Source of the DNA: Cololabis saira
Lineage: Eukaryota; Chordata; Actinopteri; Beloniformes; Belonidae
DNA: 64,000 bases
Direction: 5' to 3'
NCBI RefSeq assembly: GCF_033807715.1
Contig: NC_084610.1
Coordinates: 5,265,769-5,329,768 of the forward strand
Part shown: piece after piece, positions 9,733-24,563 of the stretch
Layout of the letters: each line of letters opens with the position of its first letter
Position numbering within the stretch: the first letter of the stretch is position 1
Notes under the pieces: model-generated
Database searches by the model: none
The model's input: only the letters and a program-made list of their open reading frames with translations
Told to the model about the DNA's origin: nothing
Position numbers and translations under genes: made by a program

Positions 9733-11732
9733 TTAAAGGAATTTTCATAAAAGATGACTATAAATTCTGAGACGACAACGTTTGTGTTATGTTATGCAAC
9801 CTCAGCAAAGTCAGACTTTTAACTTTGGCTGCCTGCTGAAGTAAAATTCTCAGATAAAAGTTGTGCTGGTCCCGTCATCGCTCTGAAGGGACTCGGAGGG
9901 CCCGTCGGGTGGAGCTGCAGTTCAAACACCGGCACCTCAAAAAAAGAACAAAAATCCCCACAAGAAAAAAACAAAACATGACACACGAAGCAAAAGGCTT
10001 CCTGTACTGCTGCGCTGGCTCGCCGTGGGCTATTTAATCCAGGCTTGGCACTTGTGCACCCTTAACCACCTGCCAGTGGTAAAAGCAGCAATTACAGGAA
10101 GCGGTGCAACAAAACATAACGGAAAAAAAGAGGAAATATCCCGGGGTTATATCTGTCCACCTACTCCTCCAGTCCACCCTCCATCGTGATCAACAAACCC
10201 TCCTCCAAACTTTTTACCTCATGATCTGCTCTTCTTTTCATGTCAACACTGATAATCCTCTGAATTAGGGAAGTGTAACCTGAATAAATAATGACTTACA
10301 TTAGAGCCAGCCAACCCTCCCCGTTTGTGTATACTAGGACTTTCATTTCATAGATTAAAGAGTGATAAAAGTCCCATCTGGAAAGGGGTTGTGTGCTTTT
10401 TGAACATACTCAGGGAACAAAAAGCGCCTTGCAGGTTACGGGTGTACAGGTGCATTGGCTGCAGGGCCTTGGGCCAGAGGCTCAAGGCGCCCGCTGCCGA
10501 GCAAACAGCCTGCACTTATTGTCTATTAGTGAATGGTCCCGGGCTTTTATGAGAGCATCTGTTATTTGCTTATAGAGCGCTGAGTAATGAAACCTGGGGC
10601 CTGGGGAGCTGCTGCATAAAGAGCCAGGTTTAAGCCAGACACATTGGGATGGAAATGATGGAGGTGGACCATTAGCGGAGCAAAATCATTGGTGTATTGA
10701 AAGTCCTTAAACACCTTGAGTACTTTTAGAGGACAGTGATTTGGAAAGTTACAAAGAAGTGGAGAAATTTTAGCACAATAATGACAATTGAAATTACTTT
10801 TAAACCATCCATGTTCATTTTTATGGATGTTTAAGTTGTGTTCGTTACAGCTTTTGCCCCACACCTGTGTTATCTACAGAAGTTTTCATGCAGGACGGTT
10901 TGGTATTGAGTCATATGATTTAAACTATTGCTTCACTTTTGTTTAACTTTAGGCACCTAAACAACTTGTTTCGGTTTAGGCATTTTTAAAATAATTTAGA
11001 TTTCAGCATTATAAATTACTTGGATACATTAGAAATAACATCTTTGTCCAAGCACCAAAAAATGACTTTTGTTCACCTTAAACTATCAGTTGCAATTCAA
11101 GGGAATATTTGAGTACTTTTAGCAACTTTTAGGGATCCACCATCATTATCAGCAAAAAAACTGCTAAAACAAGATTGCACTCCCATCCCCGATTGGACAA
11201 TTGCATATCGGTTCACAGCTCTCAGTCAGTTATCAACTACAGTGAAGTATCTTATTAGCTGCAGTGGACATAACAGCAGAGGTGACTAAAACACTTAAGA
11301 CAGCAATGAAGAAAGAAAAAAAAGTGACTTAAACTTCTTAGGGAGACCCAAAGTTAGAAGCGTTCCTCAATGCTATAACTTATAACTTGTTGGAATATTT
11401 CCTACATTTCATCTGCTTTAATTTAGTGTTTTACCAGTGTTGAGTTGTATTGCATAACATGGTTTGATGGTATGTGATTTTAAAGCTGCACAACAGAAAG
11501 TGCCTTTACAACATGGTAAAGATATATTCTTGCTGAGTCACTCCCTCCTTCAAGCAAATGTTATGTGAGCTTATGTCATCAGTGCTGATGTGTAAGCGCA
11601 GTTGTCACATAACACAACCAGGATAAGAGTCCAAAGTCAGAGTTGATATTTGCCTCTATATTGAACCAATGACATATGTCGTAACCTCCGTCCTAACCTG
11701 TAGTGCACCTCCTTACAAATGTAACTACTCAG
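9733..11732. other. erbb4 intron; no feature recognised
   Basis: I see no coding, RNA or clear repeat signal. The frames at 10325-10864 have no domain resemblance. Confidence 0.5.
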
Positions 11733-12215
11733 GGACGTGCGGTCGGGGGAGGCAGGTGAGGCAGAGCCTCACCTGTCATCATGACAAGTAAAAAAATAAA
11801 TAATTATAACATCAAATTTATATTAATATTTGTCCACTGATCTTTATGTATGTAATTTCGAACATTTTTTAGAGTCAAAATCTCTGAATTTGCCTATTTC
11901 CTGTTCAAATACAGGGATGAAACGTGAGGTGCGGCAGCAACGAGCCGAGCCTCACCTCTGATTGCACAATCCATCACAAACTGGGTTGATACGCTGCGTG
12001 TGCGCGTGCTGGTTGCCGTATCTCTGCATGTCGCCAATATAAAGTTTGCAGATACGTTTATTTGACCTGATTTTCCACAGTCTGGCTAATGTCTTTAACC
12101 ATTAAAGTTTGATGTTTGTTAGTGACATATTTAGTTTTGCTGATGGGAAATAAAAGCGCACTGAAAAAGGCACAGGGTGAGGCAGACAATACTCTGCCTC
12201 ACCTGAAGGGGGCGA
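11733..12215. mobile_element. Degraded repeat with gaggcagagcctcacctg termini
   Basis: It starts cagggacgtgcggtc, a terminus known from fish hAT-type elements, followed by aggtgaggcagagcctcacct, itself a palindrome. Related words recur inside (gagcctcacctctg at 11946) and near the end (gaggcagacaatactctgcctcacctg at 12179-12205). The far terminus is not intact. Confidence 0.4.
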
Positions 12216-13007
12216 ACGTGAGCCAACGGGTACAAACACTTTTAATTTCAATCTTATAAAAAAGAGATTAGAAAATACGATACAATATTTAAAAACTAAA
12301 TTTTGGCCTCAAATAAAATATTCTTTGTTTTTCTTTTCATCCTTTTGTTGAGCAATCTGTAAATTGATTAAAGTATCAGAAGTAAACAACTGAATATTTC
12401 ACTAAAGGTCAAAATTGAAATCAGTGGTTTTGTACACCAGTCTATACTCTCATTTATGTTGTATGAATTATAGAATTCCGACGGTCTACACATGGAGGGT
12501 GTAGAGCAAATGCATGTTTTTTCTTACCTTTACGTATCTGTAATATGTACCGTGTGTGCGCCCATGCGTGTGTGTGTTCGTGTGTTTTTTTGTGAAGAAT
12601 GCTGATGAGATATGAAATAACCAGTAGCCAATTGAATAAGCTACCCTTTTTGGTTTATATATTTGTAAATCTGACACTAAAGGAGTCAGTGCCTCACCTG
12701 ACGTTGATGTGGACTACAGGAAGAGTCAAAAGTCCACTTGGGACCAGCTTCCATATAAGTATTTTCCACTATTACTTCTTTTAAGTGAAGATGGACAAAA
12801 GGATATCCTACTGCAACATCAGTAAAAATGACTATTGATTTGTCAGCTCCAACTCACATATATAACTCCCCCCTTTTCCATGCCTGAGCTACATGAAGTA
12901 AGTAAGCAAGAGGAAGCTCAACACCACCAGCTACACCCCTGCTGATATCTGAAGCCTCATCTTAAATCAAACAGAGTTACATCATTGTGTACGAGCTGTT
13001 GTCTTAC
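12216..13007. other. erbb4 intron; nothing recognised
   Basis: AT-rich intronic DNA that ends at the GTAAGA donor of the exon at 13178-13008. A short GT-rich tract lies at 12551-12586. Confidence 0.5.
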
Positions 13008-13178
13008 TCTGTTGGAGTCGACCCTGGGCCTGTTCGTGCATGTTGGAGGAGCCGCGTTGAAACCCCGGGGCACCAGATACTCGTCGGCATCCATCAAGTC
13101 ATTAAGGTCCTCTTCGTCCAGGAGACTCTGGAAGAACTTGCTGTCGTTGGGGCTGGGAAGCTTCATGCGGTCGTCTCC
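13008..13178 (-). CDS. erbb4: erbb4 exon, proximal cytoplasmic tail (171 nt)
   Basis: The exon encodes exactly 57 residues, from [20 protein letters not shown] through the acidic [17 protein letters not shown] segment to PRVDSNR, in phase 0 on both sides. DEYLVP is a conserved ERBB tyrosine site. Where mammalian ERBB4 (from memory) has an IYTSRAR segment, this protein has TCTNRPR, so that tyrosine is absent. The acceptor is ggttcag before GGAGAC, and the donor is AGA followed by GTAAGA. In mammals the optional CYT-1 exon is spliced directly after this exon. Here the next recognisable coding sequence is the exon at 6829-6544, giving the CYT-2-like join SNR-NQF. Confidence 0.95.
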
Positions 13179-13335
13179 CTGAACCACCAACATGACAAGT
13201 TTTAAAACTTTTTACTAATCCGCCATTTATTACAGAACGCTTCAAAGTCAAAGTAAATATGTCGAAAGACCGCTTCTGGCGGGACTAAATTTAGCTGCCC
13301 TCGTATGCGAATGCTTGCACAGAAACGCCTCATTA

Positions 13336-14616
<1,281 letters not shown>

Positions 14617-14858
14617 AATTAGTTGATAAATCCCCATTACTGTGGTCTCCTACTATAAATTTCATACTGGTCCAAATGAAAGGTTTATTGTGGATTTTTA
14701 TGCTGTATTACTGTCAGCTTAACACAGAACATTTTGCAACGGGCAAATAAAAGGTAGTGCCAAATAAATAACACCTGTCTGATACAAAAGTTGAAAGTGA
14801 CATGGTGTAAATATATTCATATCTCGCTTTAACTGCTATGAAATGTTGTTGATGTTTT
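14617..14858 (+). repeat. 242-bp direct repeat, left copy
   Basis: From aattagttgataaatcccc to gttgttgatgtttt. It is matched base for base, without indels, by 15489-15730, with about ten substitutions. The two copies immediately flank the L1-type fragment at 14859-15488. Confidence 0.92.
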
Positions 14859-15488
14859 GGAAATCCCCAAAGCCTCCTTCTATTGCCTTATGACTCAAGA
14901 TATTATGGATTTCTTAAAATTGGAAAAAATAAAGTTTACAATTAGGGGTTCATTAGAAAGGTTCTTCTTGAGCTGGCAACCATTTATTACTTATTTTGAA
15001 AATTTGAGAGTACTTCCAAAGGACTGAGCTGATGTCTTTGTTTTTCGTTGTTTGTTGTTTTTCTATCCCTAAGAATAGTAACAGCCTAATTACAAATACA
15101 TTGGTATATAACTTTGGGGGTGATATATGACAACATTCTGACTCAGGTATTTACTAGTATAACCTGTGACTATTACTGGAATTGCTCATCATTAATCTAA
15201 GAACTAATTATTAATCTCTAGACAACCCATTTCGTTTTCATTTTATTTTCTTATCTAAGTTTATATTCATTGCACTACTACTACTACTTTTTTATTATGT
15301 CACTATATTTTTATTTTTTTATCTTTTATTTTTATTATTATTTTTTGTGTTATTCCCAAGGGAAAATTGATGACGATAACTGTGGGGGGAGGGATGGCGT
15401 GAGGGAGAAAAAAAAGGAATGTTCATCTGTTTTGCTCTGTATTGTGGAAACAGTCTACCAATAAAAACATATATATATAAAAAAAAAT
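14859..15488 (+). mobile_element. L1-type LINE 3' end, 5'-truncated
   Basis: The insert begins inside an open frame (next entry), continues through a T-rich 3' untranslated region and ends caataaaaacatatatatataaaaaaaaa, i.e. a polyadenylation signal close to an A-rich tail. Its 5' truncation and 3' A tail fit target-primed reverse transcription. It lies exactly between the two 242-bp direct repeats. Confidence 0.8.
14860..15027 (+). pseudogene. C-terminal end of a LINE ORF2-like protein
   Basis: The frame is open from the insert start to TGA at 15025-15027 (55 residues). It includes MDFLKLEKIKFTIRGSLERF and FLSWQPFITYFENLRVL. A basic segment followed by W-P-F-Y-F near the stop resembles the carboxy end of L1-family ORF2 proteins of fish. 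The reverse transcriptase and endonuclease parts are absent, so it is non-functional. Confidence 0.6.
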
Positions 15489-15730
15489 AATTAGTTGATA
15501 AATCCCCATTACCGCGCTCTCCTACTATAAATTTCATACTGGTCCAAATGAAAGGTTTATTGTGGATTTTTATGCTGTATTACTGTCAGCTTAACACAGC
15601 ACATTCTGCAACGGGCAAATTAAAGTTAGTGCCAAATAAATAACACCTGTCTGATACAAAAGTTGACAGTGACATGGTGTAAATATATTCATATCTTGCT
15701 TTAACTGCTATGAAATGTTGTTGATGTTTT
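15489..15730 (+). repeat. 242-bp direct repeat, right copy
   Basis: Second copy of 14617-14858, starting at once after the A-rich tail of the LINE fragment and ending gttgttgatgtttt before unique DNA. Confidence 0.92.
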
Positions 15731-17753
15731 AGATGGTGAACATGGACATGGAGCTTCCTGTCAGAATGAATCCTTGATTCACCAAACTAATATTTCTGTG
15801 ACGACTGTCTACTATTATAAATATCAAAGCAGGTCACGCTAAAGTTGAACAAACAATAAATAGTAAACACAGACCTTGTTACACGGATTGAGGTACATAA
15901 AATGTAGTGATGAAATAAAAAACTGTGTAGTAAAAGAGCGTAAATGTATCTAATGCAACATTTGGTTTAAGTGTTATTGGAATTTATGAGGTTGGAGTCA
16001 GACAGTGAAATTTAGCTCCACTACTTCCCTCATTGTGAATATGTTTGGCTCCCGTCCTATCACAGCTCCCGTCTGGTACTTCAAACCAGGAGCCCGGAGA
16101 CTGCTGTCTACCTCCAGATAAGGCACTAAATACTCATAAGTGCTTCACACAACCCCCTTTAATACAGGACTATTCATTGTCGTTGCTGGAGAACAGTCTT
16201 TATCCTCCCGTCTGTATCTCCACCAGCTAAAGAGATGCTTGACGAACATCACGCTCAGGTTGGGATAAACACAGCCTTTGTGATATCACGGCCCTGACAT
16301 ATCCTGACAGATTTGCATAGCGCATAAAACAATCTCTTTACTCAATAGTCAAAGAATAACTTGGCATTGTTATAAGGGTAAAAGTCTGCAGGGCTTCCAG
16401 GTTTCGCCTCAGTGTTGTGTCAGCGTTAGCCGCTGGAAACTATTAGACAGCATGACATTTCAGTCCAATCCACATCTTTTGTCATGGGAATATATTTTAG
16501 TTTAATGCTCTGAGTAAAATAACATTATTTTCCTTCATTTGGTATTTTAAGTTCTCTGCAGGGTGACTCCCAATCAGTGCTACAAGTTGAAATTCACAGT
16601 GCAACAAGCAGCCAGTGTTAAGAGGCACATTCATAATTCAGATACAGTAATTGAGCAATAAAAGACTGGATGATTAACACAAGCAGGAACCACATAAAAC
16701 AGGTTTATACATAGTCATATTTATGGGATTCTCAGGCGATAGACGACCGAGTGATAGAAAAGTCACTCCTCCACTGATGAGTTCAGACAAGGTGGAGTAA
16801 TGACCATACTGGCACGAGGAAAACTCGCCAAAAAGCCAATAGCTGGCACATCTTGAAGCATGTTCTGGCAAACATTCCTGGATTACTTCCTGGAAATATG
16901 GGAGGGTGGATCCCTTTCCTGCAGCACCGGGGTTCTGATCTCAGCCTGGGGAGAGAGCTCAAGATGGGAGCGACAGGGCGGGAGAATTAGGGGAGGGAGA
17001 GGCGACGGCGGGTTCTTGGATGGGTTGGACTGGGAAGAAAAAGCCTGGTAGTCCAGATGGAGGATGACATCAACGAGGACGGGGGTGGAGTCCCTGATGA
17101 GGACCGGCCTGCACGTCGCACACCATAAACCAGCATCTCATCAAAGTTTCATGATAACACAGTTCGATCTCTGCCTCCTCTTTATATATCAAGACCTTTT
17201 CCAGCCTTGAAATGAAGCCCCTGAGCTGCTGTAATATCTCTCCAGATGAATATTAAAAGTATGAACTCTTTTATTAAACTACAACTCATCTGTCTAACCT
17301 TAAGCTGAGTTGCAAAAGGGTTTAAAAGTGGAAGAAAAAAGCAACAATAATAAAAACAAGATTATGTACTTCACACCACAGTACTGGTAATTCATACGGC
17401 TCCTTGTGGCTTAGTAATAATCAACCAACTCATATTTATATTCTAATTATTCTGATGGTGTCCGGGTTAGGGAGGGAAATAAATCATTCTTGATTAAAAA
17501 ATACTTTTTAGAAATGTTTCAAATGGAGTCTTTGTATCCATTTACTGGAACCTATTTTTAGTTTATGTTGATTATTTTCCAAAATGAGTGAACATGAGTG
17601 AACTTTCTGAAGTAAAACTTTTGCATTTAGCAACTTTAAATGATTAGTTTAGACTGTCAATATGATAATGTTAAACAATCATCTTGTCACTGTTTAATTT
17701 TTTCTAATCAAGATCACCCAGGAGAAGCTGCAGGAAGTCATCAGACTCAAGAG
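15731..17753. other. erbb4 intron; nothing recognised
   Basis: No gene, RNA or clear repeat was identified. A GC-richer stretch at 16890-17100 has an open frame on the plus strand without domain resemblance. Confidence 0.5.
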
Positions 17754-17945
17754 TTAGGTAAAGGTGTTTCTTTCTGCAGAAAAGTTAAGGGAGTTATCAT
17801 ATTTTTCTGTAATATGACGCCAAAGAAGCAAATGCAAACAGAAGAGAACTGGTCCCAGGATAAAGCCCTGAGGCATACCATCAGAGACAATGGTAAAGGA
17901 TGAGAGATAAGCGAGAATGATGTGACAGGAATGCCAAACCAATGT
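17754..17945 (-). pseudogene. LINE reverse-transcriptase fragment
   Basis: The minus-strand frame contains SDGMPQGFILGPVLFCLHLL, a clear match to the RT signature GxPQGSxLGPxLFxLY. Ser after PQG is changed to Phe, and the YADD box expected about 20 residues later is absent (NSLNFSAE). It resembles fish Rex/CR1-type LINEs. It is only about 190 bp long. Confidence 0.75.
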
Positions 17946-17949
17946 TTAA

Positions 17950-19135
17950 CCCTTTATAGGGCACTCATTGAAATACTTGGAAATGTACAATTTCAACCCT
18001 AGAGTGTTATTGGGGGCTACTACCAGAGTATTTTTCATTATTTCTTTTTTTCATTTTTTTTTAATTCTTGATGCAAATCAAGGTCAAAGAAGTTACCATA
18101 TATGGTTCCTTGCCCATCGCGAGTAACATTGTATCTAACACTGAAGTTACCATGCATGGTTACTTGCCCATTGAGGGTGAAATTTTACCCATACATTGGA
18201 TATGTATAAAAATACAAAAAACACATACAACATAATATTTATGATACTCTCTTCCTAGAGATATTAGAACTTTTCTCCATAAATGGTACAACTTGACTTA
18301 TAGGGCTTCTCTTTTTCTCCATCCATATATTTCGTCCAATCAGTCCAATCAGCTCCTGACCCTCTCTCTCCACCAGCAGCAGGCAGGTTGGCCATGCCAT
18401 TGACCATGCCACAGAACAAGAAGTGAAGAATAGCATTAGAATTAATGGTGGTACTGATATTATGCTATACAAATCTGTGGCAACATCCAATGCAACATCC
18501 TATATTATCTTACCTTATAATGCGCTATTTGTAAAACGAAAACACCCGAAGTGTGACTTACTAGATGCACCGGGCATATGTCTACAAAAGGACACTGTCA
18601 CTTGAACTAGTTTGACCATAAGGGGGTGTATTTGTAAAAAAATGCACAAAGTAAGGGTTACTAGAGTATCTGGCATATGTCTATAAAAGGTTCCTTAGTC
18701 ACTTGCATTAGTTTTACCACACAGGGGCGTATGATCATATATGGGGTCACCATTATTCATGCTAACTATTTAATTTATTTCACTAATTCTGCACAAACAA
18801 CACTTATCTCATCAGTTAGCCCCATCTTTCAAACACATGCTGTGTGAGTGTCATCAACTTAGCATGGTTAGTTTCAGCTTTCTGAACTTTTGTTTGGAAG
18901 AAGGTAGGAGCAAAAATGTGAATTTTCCCCTTCTTGAAAATCAATGAAGTTCCCGCTCCTCCAGGGCACTGCTGATTGGTCAGATGCCATGATGACACTG
19001 TCTGTGACAAAGCATGATCTGTGCTGATTGGCAGGATGAACTCACATGACTTCAAGACCTCACTGAGAAGTGTGGGGAAAGTAGTTTTTCATGTCCACGG
19101 AAATTACCGTATATGGTTACTCGCCCTATAAAGGG
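17950..19135. mobile_element. piggyBac-like element with TTAA target duplication
   Basis: The element starts ccctttatagggc and ends gccctataaaggg, perfect inverted repeats, with TTAA at 17946-17949 and 19136-19139. CCCTTT termini plus TTAA are characteristic of piggyBac. Sub-terminal motifs repeat (gttaccatatatggttcc at 18093, gttaccatgcatggttac at 18144, ttaccgtatatggttac at 19104). No intact transposase is visible in the 1186 bp; the 83-codon minus-strand frame at 18239-18490 is not convincingly transposase. Confidence 0.85.
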
Positions 19136-19139
19136 TTAA

Positions 19140-21038
<1,899 letters not shown>

Positions 21039-21091
21039 TCAATGGCTTCTTAACTGCAGTGATGTCTACATAAAATGCATTTAGCACCCAC

Positions 21092-21167
21092 CATAACTCC
21101 AAACGTCACTCTGATGGGTGAACTTCCTGTAGTGAATGCACTCCAGAGCCATCCACTTAATAGGCAT
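21092..21167 (-). CDS. erbb4: erbb4 exon, P+1 loop to helix F (76 nt)
   Basis: The exon encodes MPIKWMALECIHYRKFTHQS followed by DVWSY and the first base of a Gly codon. It contains the P+1 loop, the ALE triplet that replaces APE in ERBB kinases, and the helix F Asp of DVWSYG. The acceptor is ccctag before ATG CCT; the donor is TATG followed by GTGGGT. It is separated from the next exon by only 135 nt, and both the 76-nt length and the phase-1 end match the family pattern. Confidence 0.96.
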
Positions 21168-23451
21168 CTAGGGAGACACAGATAAGTACATTTTAAATCA
21201 AGACTATAAATGTCTCATTTATCTTACTTATTTAGACCCAAATTTAACTCAATGGGAGCTCTATCTGTGAGATTTCTCTGTGCTTCATACTTCTCTTTGT
21301 TCAATAAAACTCATGATTGATTGGATTCGCTATAACCCTGCCACAATCAATTGTAAAGGACCTTTTTAAGATACTAAATGAGATCGTTTTTGCCATTTGT
21401 CTCACATTATCGCAACAGCTTGAAAGTTTAGAGGTTGCTTTGTGTGAAAAAGTGATGACAAAATATCTTTAGACTTTCCCCACAAGGACAAAGGCACAAA
21501 TGTATTAACTGTAGCATCAATATGGACGTCAAAAGCACTGCTAGAGTATTTTGCATGTGAATGCAAACACGTGCCCGAGCGGCGGTCGTTTAACTCCCTT
21601 TTGTACTACAGGGAAATGACCAGGGAGAGAGGAAATGACATGCTTCAGGTTGGAAACGCATCTCCACTTTCGTCTATGTGGAATCATCTCCCACGGCGCG
21701 TCTATTTTTACGGCACCCGCGTACATGTGCTGACAACGGCTCTCATTTATCAGGGCATCAGTGAAACCGACATGGAGTCAATCACTCACTCGGCTGCTTC
21801 AAACTGGCCCGGGTTATGAAAGTGCTACTTCTCTTTCCCCCCTCTTCCTGTCAGAGATAACAGCTCCAGCTCACCCTTCGGGCCTGCAGGTGAATGGATG
21901 TGGCAATGAACAAGCCAATTTAATAAAGGGAGCTGATCGGAACAATTTGCATAGTGAGTCTCCAGCGGGGGAAAGTGAAGGGGCTTCTGATTAATGTGGT
22001 CCCCAAACAAAACAAACCAACTGGAACGCTTCCTGCTACGTAAGTGCTTCTAAACTGTATCGCACTAAAACAAAGTTCACCAGTGTTTGTTTGACCAAAG
22101 ATTGGGAAATTTGCAGCTGCTTAGATAGAGACAAAAAACATTTTATTTTCCATTCTGAGGAATAATTGCTGCCTCTGTTTTGTATGATGCAACAACCTGA
22201 AATATAAATAGATCCATGGTTAAATTTGAAATTACTTTATCATTGTTGTTCAATTTTTATAAAAATGTCCATACATATTAAAATGTTGGACATGAAACAT
22301 CTTCTTTTCCTTCTTCTTTGCTTGTATCAAAATAAGGTTCTGCAACTTCTACCCACTCATTCACTTCATCATTTCTGCACTAATATTTGAACCATTTTAA
22401 TGTAGGTTTTTCTGTTTATGTTCCACTGAAGTTCCACAGTTATTTGATTGGTTGCAGGTTATAAACATTACCTGTAAGCCAAAGTGAAAGTCAATTCGGC
22501 TGCACGAAGACGGCAGTGCAAATCATTATTTCATGTTCACAAAGCCGTCTGACTAAATAAAAACACGTATGGATGAATCAGAGCAACACTTCTTTATTGA
22601 CGTTTAAAATTAGTGCTCAGAGAGAAAGTGAGATGACTAAAAGTTTGTATCTTAACATATTTGGACGTGGATGAAAAATGCCTGACAAGTCAAACAAACA
22701 CCTTTATAAATGTTATAAATAATTCACATATCATGAAAAATCTTTTTTTCTGTGCGTGAGAGTATGTGCTTGGGCACTGAGGTGATAACAAGTCAAAACC
22801 TCCGACAACTTCAGATAAAAAGAAATAACACTCACGCCAAGTCCAGCATCTTTCTGGGTTGTTTGTATGTTGTTTCAGGTCAGATAAAAACCACTAAGAC
22901 TGAGTCTTGTAATGTTGTAGGAGATGCTAATTTAGTAAGCTACTATGGCCTTGCCTGCTAAAAGGGGAAGCTTTAAACACTTCCGACATTCTTCCTAACT
23001 AGTGTTGTTAGTGGTAGTGCTAGTGGCTCTCAAGCTATTTAAGATGATTGTACTGTACTTTTATTCATTTGTTTTATTCTATTCTATTTTTGCACTGTAT
23101 CTGTTTTTGTTGTGATATGTCATGCATGCTGTATTTGTGTTTATGTCTATTGTGCATTTTTTATTTTATTTTTCAAAAAAGTATTAACATTAACATCTGG
23201 CGAATGGACTGCTGATGAAAATTAGCCTTTCGGCTAACTCGGGGACATTTACTTTCTGCAAGGAAACGTTGATCAATGTACACTTTCCCTTTTTAAAAAT
23301 AAAGAATTATGAATTATGTTGTGTGTTGCGTTACAGTAACGTAACATATTTTTTGGGGTGAAAAGTAGTGTAAGGCGTTCCCACATAAAATATTGTTAAC
23401 GAAACGTAGTTACTTTTCCAATTTGGCACAACTTTCCCCATGGCTCTAGAC
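21168..23451. other. erbb4 intron; possible LINE tail at the end
   Basis: No genes. The segment 23160-23320 ends aaataaagaattatgaattatg and may be a LINE 3' tail with a short tandem end, but no coding part remains to prove it. The stretch 21830-21990 is not repeat-like. Confidence 0.4.
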
Positions 23452-24274
23452 CAGTGGTTCTCAACCTTTTTGGGGTCCTGGACCCCCTGCAAATTTCAAC
23501 TCTTAGGTTCCCCTCGCAGCGTTCAAGTTAGCACCCCCACCCTGATCTAAGGGGTGGGGGTGGAATTTGACAGAAACAGCAGAAACTGCCTTTTCCAGAA
23601 CAAAGAAAACATCATAAATCGGCAGCAGCTCCTCGGTAGAAAAATGTAACAAAACAGGATATATACAGCATCCTTTCAACATTATCAAACAGAATAGATG
23701 CAGACTTCAAATAACTACCAGGTACGAAGCTTGGAGAGAAGTTGCTGAAGTGACATGTATGATTTTGTGCTGCCCTGAACTGAGAATTTCCGAGTGAAAA
23801 ACTGAGCAGACTTGCCCTCTGATGACGGTGCTGGTGCTGGTTTCATGGCTCGGTTTAACAGAACCTCTCCACATATGAAACACAGAGGCTGCTGAGAGTC
23901 CCAACACAATATATTCTTCTTTGTAATGTCTCTTTTTAAAGAATTTTGAAGAAATGAAGGGTGCATCCCCACTGAAACGCTGAGGGGCTCAAAATTTGAA
24001 AAGGATGCAGTTTGTATTAACAGTGTCATGCAGTAACTTCAACAATGCAAACGGGTGCACGATTTCTTATTAAAATACAACGAATTACACTTGTAAAGAG
24101 TAAAAGAAGCACATGTTACCCTCTGTAGTTTAGGTGGATAAAGCTGTCGGTCACATTTGAGTAAAATAATGATCTATTTCTATACATTTCATTTTAATTT
24201 CACAGACTCATGGACCCCTTGCAATTACACCCCGTACCACTAGGGGCCCACGGACCCCCGGTAGAGAATCACTG
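23452..24274. mobile_element. hAT element with 8-bp target duplication
   Basis: The termini cagtggttctcaacc and ggtagagaatcactg are inverted repeats of the Charlie-like hAT type. They are flanked by ctctagac (23444-23451) and ctctagtc (24275-24282), an 8-bp duplication with one mismatch. A BED-finger transposase remnant lies inside on the minus strand. Confidence 0.85.
23707..24029 (-). pseudogene. hAT transposase N-terminal (BED zinc finger) remnant
   Basis: The frame at 24029-23715 has QPLCFICGEVLLNRAMKP, the Cys-x2-Cys half of a BED finger as in SCAND3/ZBED-type hAT transposases, then EGKSAQFFTRKF, like the KSxxFFxRK that follows the finger in those proteins. The two His ligands (KRHLETKH-like segment) have been lost. 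The catalytic domain is absent. Confidence 0.65.
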
Positions 24275-24400
24275 CTCTAGTCTAGACCATTGCACAAAGG
24301 AAAAGCAGTATTGCTGTCAAATATGCCCCTTATTTACTTCAATACACATACTCTGTCATCTGACGAAAAATATCTGTCATCCGTTTAGACTTGTAGAATA

Positions 24401-24563
24401 GGAATTCCCCAAGGATCAATTTTAGGTCCTTTACTTTCAGTCTATACATAAATGATGTTCCTGACAGTTGGAAAAAGGTTAACTGCCAGATGTATGCGGA
24501 TAATACGATTATATATGTATCTGCAAAAACCCCAGAGACGGTTACAGAGATTGTCTCAAATTA
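24401..24563 (+). pseudogene. LINE reverse-transcriptase fragment with YADN box
   Basis: GIPQGSILGPLL is followed, after a one-base frameshift at about 24440, by YINDVPDSWKKVNCQMYADN and TIIYVSAKTPETVTEIVSN, then TAA. These are the palm motifs of a non-LTR reverse transcriptase. The catalytic YADD has become YADN. The fragment is frameshifted and short, so it is dead. Confidence 0.85.

Noticed and set aside
11584..11610. Possible CYT-1-like exon: minus strand reads CAYTSALM
   Set aside because: Lacks the PPPAYTPM motif, a stop follows within two codons, and the splice sites do not fit a 48-nt phase-0 exon.
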